Positions 59,965 through 64,000 of a stretch of DNA of 64,000 bases are shown one piece after another. The notes beneath the pieces were generated by a model. That model ran no database searches and had not been told where the DNA came from. It saw nothing but the letters and a program-made list of their open reading frames with translations. The DNA is taken from NCBI RefSeq assembly GCF_900100075.1, contig NZ_FNEG01000001.1, positions 930,001-994,000 of the forward strand, in the 5' to 3' direction. Within the stretch, counting starts at the first letter, position 1. The number at the start of each line of letters is the position of its first letter. Origin of the DNA: Chryseobacterium jejuense (GTDB lineage: Bacteria; Bacteroidota; Bacteroidia; Flavobacteriales; Weeksellaceae). Made by a program: the position numbers and the translations under genes.

Positions 59965-62763
59965 TTATAAATTGAAATTGATCTCCATCCCGAAATAGGG
60001 GTCATTGATACCTTTTCTGTTAATCGTAAATCCATTCACGCTGTATGGGGCATAATAACTGAAAAGCCTGTTGGCAAACATGGAAACGATAACCGTCTTA
60101 TTTCTGAAACTTTTGGTTACCTTAAGATTAAGATTGGCTTCCAATGGTCTTCTGTTGGTAGTATATCGATCTTCATTCTGGGCAATCATAAGTCTTTCCA
60201 GAATCGTTCCTCTGGCCGTATCAGGATTGAAGGGGAGTACATTGCCATTTTGATCCACATAATGACTGGGAGCTCCGTTCATAGGATCTAATTTCCTCAT
60301 CGAATACCACGAAAATTGGAAAGATGTAGAGAAGATCAGATCCAATTTCGGAATATAAGTATCCATCATCAGGTTGGTATTCAGAATTTCGTTTGCTGAA
60401 TTAGGCTCCATGCCATTGTAAAGTCCGAGATAAGGATAAGGTTTTCCGTTAATCAGTACATCAGGTCTTTTGTAGACTGGGAGACTGTTTCCATACTTTG
60501 TACGAAACCATGCACCACTCAAAGTAAATCTTGTATTGATGACAGGAATTCTGTTGGAAGAATACTGAAATTCTACCCCTTCTTTATCTATTTTGCTTCC
60601 ATTTCGCTGGGCAGCATACATGAAGTTTTCCATCACATTCTGATAAGGAAGAGCATTGATATCCGGTGGGGAAGTTATTGCGTCGTGATTAAGAGCTGAT
60701 GCGTCGTATTTTTTATATTGATAGAGAGCATATTCGTTCATTGTACGGAATGCATTGTGCATTCTTTCCTTAAAAACAGTTATGGATAGCTGATGAAGTC
60801 CCAGACTGAGATCTACTCTTGCTTCAAACTTTTCATTAACAGCGGGTTCTATTTCCGGGTTCTGAGGATTATAGATAAGGGTTTTATAGTTCACTCTTCT
60901 ATAATTTGGATTAGAATGGAAATAGTTCAGCTGTTGACTATCTTTATAAATCAATTCAGGATACAGAAGATTTAGGTCTGGAAATAAACTCTGTTTACCA
61001 TAGCCTAATGTTAATGCCAATTGAGCCTTTTTATCCATGATTTTGAACTCCGGAAGATTCCATTGAAAGTTAACTCTTGGATCCAGATACACCTTTCCGT
61101 TCATTTTAAAATGAGTTGGCAGATTCAGCATTGAATTTCCTCTTAATCCTAATGCCAATGTAAGTTGATGTTGGCCAAGATTTGCTGTGCTGATGGTTTC
61201 CAAAAACAAAGCAGAAGTAGAATAGGCCGGAACCTCGCGGTAGGCACGTGGTCTGAAGGTTGCTTTAGGATCTATAGGCTTATAAACATTAAATAATTGT
61301 CCCTGGCCCCAGTTTTTACTGAATTGCCAGTCGAATCCGGCATTAATCTCATTCTTAATTCGTTTAAAATTCCATTGAAAATTATTAACCATTTTGACAA
61401 AAATATCCAGTGGTTTTCCATCTACCGTATAATCAGAAATATATTGGGCTTCAGGATAATATCCATCATATTCACCTTCAACTCTTGAAAGCGGGAAAGC
61501 CGTTGCGTTTTCCAACTGAATAAATTTGGTCTGTTTTATTTTATCAAACCTTTGATTAATGGTAGCTTGTACTTCTGTTGATCTATAAAAAGAGGGTTCA
61601 TTTTTCGTGTAATTCAATACATTCGAAAGGCTTATAAGATGATTATTAACTTCATATGAATTTAACTGAGATAAATCCACATCCGGATCAGTCTTTGAAC
61701 CATCTAATGAACCTGTATAACTAAGATGAGTCTGCCATCTGAAGCTGCCAAGGCTCTGTTGTTTTTCTTTTATTAGCCCAAAATTTGCAGTAATCCTTTT
61801 ATAGTTTTCAAGCTTGTCCCTTGGGTCAGATTTTGCATTCAGATAATCAATTCCGGTATTAATTTTTAGGTTTCGCTCATTATCTTCAAATCCTTTACTG
61901 ATTGAAAATAGCTTACTGTAACCATCTGCTTTAAACCTGGATTTCCAATGAGTGTATCCGGATTTATTGGTGATTTTAACGATTCCCGAAGTTAGATTCC
62001 CATAAATGACAGAAGGAATTCCACGCATAATTTCCACTTTTTCAATCTGGTCTGTAGAAATACTACGCATATCTACACCGCTTGTTAGATTAAGCCGTCT
62101 TTTCAGACCGTTATTGCTTTTATCTAAAAAATCATAGGTATACTGAAGATTGGCACTGGAGTTCAACGGGGCACCATCTACCAGAAATGTGGTTCCCATG
62201 GCAGAAGTATTGTAATCATTACCAGGATTACCGGTTTCCCGAAGACTGATTTTGTTCACCTGATTGAGAAGAGGATCTCCGGATCGCCCTCCGGGAAGAA
62301 GCTCCAGAAGATCAGTAAAACTGGAAGGTTGCAAATGCTGCATAGCGCGTTGGCTAATCACTGAAGAAGAAGTTAATCCTTTACTTTCTTTGGCCGTAAT
62401 AATTACTTCTTCAATAGAGTTGATTTTGTCTGCCAGCGTAAAAGTAAATACTTCAGGTTTTGTGATGATAATCTTACCTGAATATTGAATGATACCATTT
62501 TTACGGATTTCAACAGTATATTGACCTGGAAGAGCAGATATAATGGCGAATCCTTTATCATTGGTAGATGTGGAGTATATATTTTTATCGGATAGAACTT
62601 TAATTTCTGAACCATTTGCCGGTTCGGAATGGTTATTCCTAACTTCAAATGACACTGTAGCAGACCTGTCTTGCGATTGGGCTGTTGAAAATGTAGCGAG
62701 AAATAGAAATGTGAAAATCTGTGTTTTTAAAGGGAATCGTGGATCGTTATGTACCATCAGCAT
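59965..62763 (-). CDS. TonB-dependent receptor with carboxypeptidase-regulatory-like N-domain
   Basis: I place the start at 62763 (or 62757), not at the more upstream ATG 62790, because a -7 box (62782-62775) lies between them and the later start leads directly into a signal peptide (KTQIFTFLFLATFSTAQSQD). The mature protein has a CarboxypepD_reg-like domain (residues about 30-110), a plug (about 120-240: VIITAKESKG, QIEKVEIMRGIPSVIYGNLT) and a 22-strand barrel ending NDPYFGMEINFNL. It should import a ligand across the outer membrane with TonB energy. It lacks the SusC-type length and SusD partner. First gene of the four-gene operon. Confidence 0.9.
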   Translation of the reverse strand: MLMVHNDPRFPLKTQIFTFLFLATFSTAQSQDRSATVSFEVRNNHSEPANGSEIKVLSDKNIYSTSTNDKGFAIISALPGQYTVEIRKNGIIQYSGKIIITKPEVFTFTLADKINSIEEVIITAKESKGLTSSSVISQRAMQHLQPSSFTDLLELLPGGRSGDPLLNQVNKISLRETGNPGNDYNTSAMGTTFLVDGAPLNSSANLQYTYDFLDKSNNGLKRRLNLTSGVDMRSISTDQIEKVEIMRGIPSVIYGNLTSGIVKITNKSGYTHWKSRFKADGYSKLFSISKGFEDNERNLKINTGIDYLNAKSDPRDKLENYKRITANFGLIKEKQQSLGSFRWQTHLSYTGSLDGSKTDPDVDLSQLNSYEVNNHLISLSNVLNYTKNEPSFYRSTEVQATINQRFDKIKQTKFIQLENATAFPLSRVEGEYDGYYPEAQYISDYTVDGKPLDIFVKMVNNFQWNFKRIKNEINAGFDWQFSKNWGQGQLFNVYKPIDPKATFRPRAYREVPAYSTSALFLETISTANLGQHQLTLALGLRGNSMLNLPTHFKMNGKVYLDPRVNFQWNLPEFKIMDKKAQLALTLGYGKQSLFPDLNLLYPELIYKDSQQLNYFHSNPNYRRVNYKTLIYNPQNPEIEPAVNEKFEARVDLSLGLHQLSITVFKERMHNAFRTMNEYALYQYKKYDASALNHDAITSPPDINALPYQNVMENFMYAAQRNGSKIDKEGVEFQYSSNRIPVINTRFTLSGAWFRTKYGNSLPVYKRPDVLINGKPYPYLGLYNGMEPNSANEILNTNLMMDTYIPKLDLIFSTSFQFSWYSMRKLDPMNGAPSHYVDQNGNVLPFNPDTARGTILERLMIAQNEDRYTTNRRPLEANLNLKVTKSFRNKTVIVSMFANRLFSYYAPYSVNGFTINRKGINDPYFGMEINFNL

Positions 62764-62774
62764 TTTTCTTCCGG

Positions 62775-62782
62775 CAAAGGTA
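62775..62782 (-). promoter_or_regulatory. -7 box of the TonB receptor operon
   Basis: The minus strand reads TACCTTTG; no -33 TTG at normal distance was found, so activation by a regulator is possible. The leader to ATG 62763 is very short. Confidence 0.4.
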
Positions 62783-63197
62783 GGAGGCATTAAATAAGAT
62801 ATCTAATTTTATTTAGAATAATTTAAAATAATTGATAAAAATCATTTTGCTTGCTTTGTATTCATTTCAATTTTCAGATTTAGAAATTAAGGTTAAAATG
62901 CTTATTTAATGAGTTTTTATGAATCTTTAAATAAAGCTTATTGAGCTTTTATTCTAATTTGTATTGTTAGAGTTATTTCTGCTTGATGAATGTGTGGTCC
63001 GGTAATTTGTGATTATTGTAATGCAAAATTTTATTTTCATGATACTTGATTTTTACGGAAGAAAAGCTGGAATCAACTTTATTGATTCTTTGTAAACATA
63101 TGTGTAACCTCATAGTTTCATCAACAACAAAGTTGGATCTCTTTGCTTCCTTAAAATATAACAATCTGCTAGATAAAAGCTTTGTGTAGAAAACAAC
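62783..63197. other. Intergenic region with repeat fragments
   Basis: No gene recognised. The part 63073-63190 (GGAATCAACTTTATTGATTC, CTTTGCTTCCTTAAAATAT, AAAAGCTTTGTG) resembles 53345-53425. Confidence 0.4.
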
Positions 63198-63223
63198 AAA
63201 AAAGCACCCCATTGCTGGAGTGC
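63198..63223 (-). terminator. Terminator of the T9SS-secreted protein gene
   Basis: On the minus strand GCACTCCA-GCAA-TGGGGTGC (one G-U) is followed by TTTTTT. Confidence 0.8.
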
Positions 63224-63262
63224 CAAAATTAACTTGAAAATGATATATAAAAAGGATTGATG

Positions 63263-64000
63263 CTAGAGTTTAACTTTTTTATTGATTGTTTTTCCGTTGG
63301 CAAGAGTCATTTGTACTACATATACTCCCGGTTCCATACTTTTCGATTCAAATTGCTGGGCATTTACTTCTTGCTGATGAAGCAAAGCTCCGGAAATGCT
63401 GTAAATACTGATCGTTTTAATATCATTATTAGCTCTGGCCCGGATTTGCTTGTTCAGTGTAAAAATGTCTGTACTGTTTTCCAATCTGCTGCCTCCAAGA
63501 TTCTTATTGAACTGCAGATTATAATATGGTGTAGCTACTTCGAATGTGTATTTCTGAGGATCCAGACTTTTTAAATTGATCCCACCGTTTTGCTTATATT
63601 GATCTTTGGAAATGGTTGTAACCAAATTTTTATTCTCATCAAAAATATGAACAGCTGAAAGTTCATCCCCATCTATCTTTAGTTTTAAAACCGCATTATT
63701 TTCGGATTGTACAATTTCATTTTCCGCCACTTCTTTAGGGGTGTTTTTAATGTATGGAAGCATCTTTTCCTGATTATTTTTCGATACTTTTAACAGATAT
63801 ACACCATCATTTAAAGAAGATAAACTACGGTCATTTGCAGTTCTGCTGGTTGCTTTCTCTTTATTGAAATCATTAACTTCAACCAACTGCATATTTCCAA
63901 GATCAGGTTTTATCTGAGATGAAAATAGAGTAGGTGTTTCTGATGAAGCTTCTGCTGATTGTTTCCCAAAAATAGATCCCACCGCAGCCCATTGATTAAA
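63263..64000 (-). CDS. C-terminal part of a T9SS-secreted protein (runs off window)
   Basis: The frame stays open to the window edge (FNQWAAVGSIFGKQ at the upstream end), so the apparent start at 63982 is not real and 245 residues of the C-terminus are visible. The last 75 residues are a type A T9SS sorting domain (KTISIYSISGALLHQQEVNA, MEPGVYVVQMTLANGKTINK, KVKL), which directs export through the type IX system and removal at the surface. The visible upstream part (LNDGVYLLKVSKNNQEKMLP, KLKIDGDELSAVHIFDENKN) is a repeat-like beta domain; the catalytic or binding part lies outside. Confidence 0.85.
   Translation of the reverse strand, partial: FNQWAAVGSIFGKQSAEASSETPTLFSSQIKPDLGNMQLVEVNDFNKEKATSRTANDRSLSSLNDGVYLLKVSKNNQEKMLPYIKNTPKEVAENEIVQSENNAVLKLKIDGDELSAVHIFDENKNLVTTISKDQYKQNGGINLKSLDPQKYTFEVATPYYNLQFNKNLGGSRLENSTDIFTLNKQIRARANNDIKTISIYSISGALLHQQEVNAQQFESKSMEPGVYVVQMTLANGKTINKKVKL

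Noticed and set aside
62764..62790. ATG 62790 as start of the TonB receptor
   Set aside because: A -7 promoter box lies between it and the later ATGs, and the later starts place the signal peptide nearer the N-terminus.
1..64000. tRNA, rRNA or CRISPR arrays
   Set aside because: Reading both strands I found no T-loop/acceptor pattern, no rRNA landmark and no regularly spaced direct repeats.

Overview
The window is AT-rich DNA of a Flavobacteriia bacterium, most likely Chryseobacterium or a close Weeksellaceae relative. The evidence is the flavobacterial promoter form TTG-N17..21-TAnnTTTG in front of many genes, lineage-typical families (GLPGLI, DUF4294, DUF4876, GldI-like lipoprotein, T9SS C-terminal sorting domain), and mostly housekeeping gene content. 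I saw no rRNA, tRNA or CRISPR array.

Layout. 1-4000: start of a sensor with regulator-propeller repeats (runs off the left edge), a stand-alone AraC-type protein, and an alpha-oxoamine synthase (sphingolipid or sulfonolipid type) paired with a TetR regulator. 4083-9369: dnaX split by an 11-A slippery run, DAHP synthase/chorismate mutase, rsgA, ndk. 9453-13305: a GH29 fucosidase, then a compact locus of a 74-residue secreted Cys-tailed peptide, a DUF692/MNIO iron enzyme and a DUF1772 membrane protein. This looks like a RiPP-type pathway and is the most interesting part of the window. 13525-22341: rpe, M42 peptidase, DUF4294, NUDIX, mnmD, ilvE, two lipoprotein prolyl isomerases, a retropepsin-like protease and small proteins. 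23196-27326: three tandem M28 peptidases, one lacking key catalytic residues. 27382-32341: DUF1015, serA, serC, ferredoxin and a divergent LuxC-type acyl-CoA reductase. 34215-35521: a small protein, thioredoxin and peroxiredoxin.

35668-47737: three tandem M16 metallopeptidase genes between ahpC and an aspartate-type aminotransferase gene. The spacers hold decayed pieces of both flanking genes, so the array arose by tandem duplication of an ahpC'-M16-'aspC unit. A dead IS3-type element sits beside the third copy. 47911-55963: GLPGLI protein, rsmG, lipoprotein, DUF922 zincin, AddB-like nuclease, patatin/beta-barrel protein. 56063-62763: one operon of TonB-dependent receptor, DUF4876 lipoprotein, outer-membrane barrel protein and di-heme cytochrome c peroxidase. 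The right edge holds the 3' end of a T9SS-secreted protein.

Intergenic DNA carries several candidate RNAs (about 1023-1134 +, about 8750-8816 - behind a sigma-54-like promoter, about 22449-22616 +), many hairpin terminators, and several AT-rich inverted-repeat elements.
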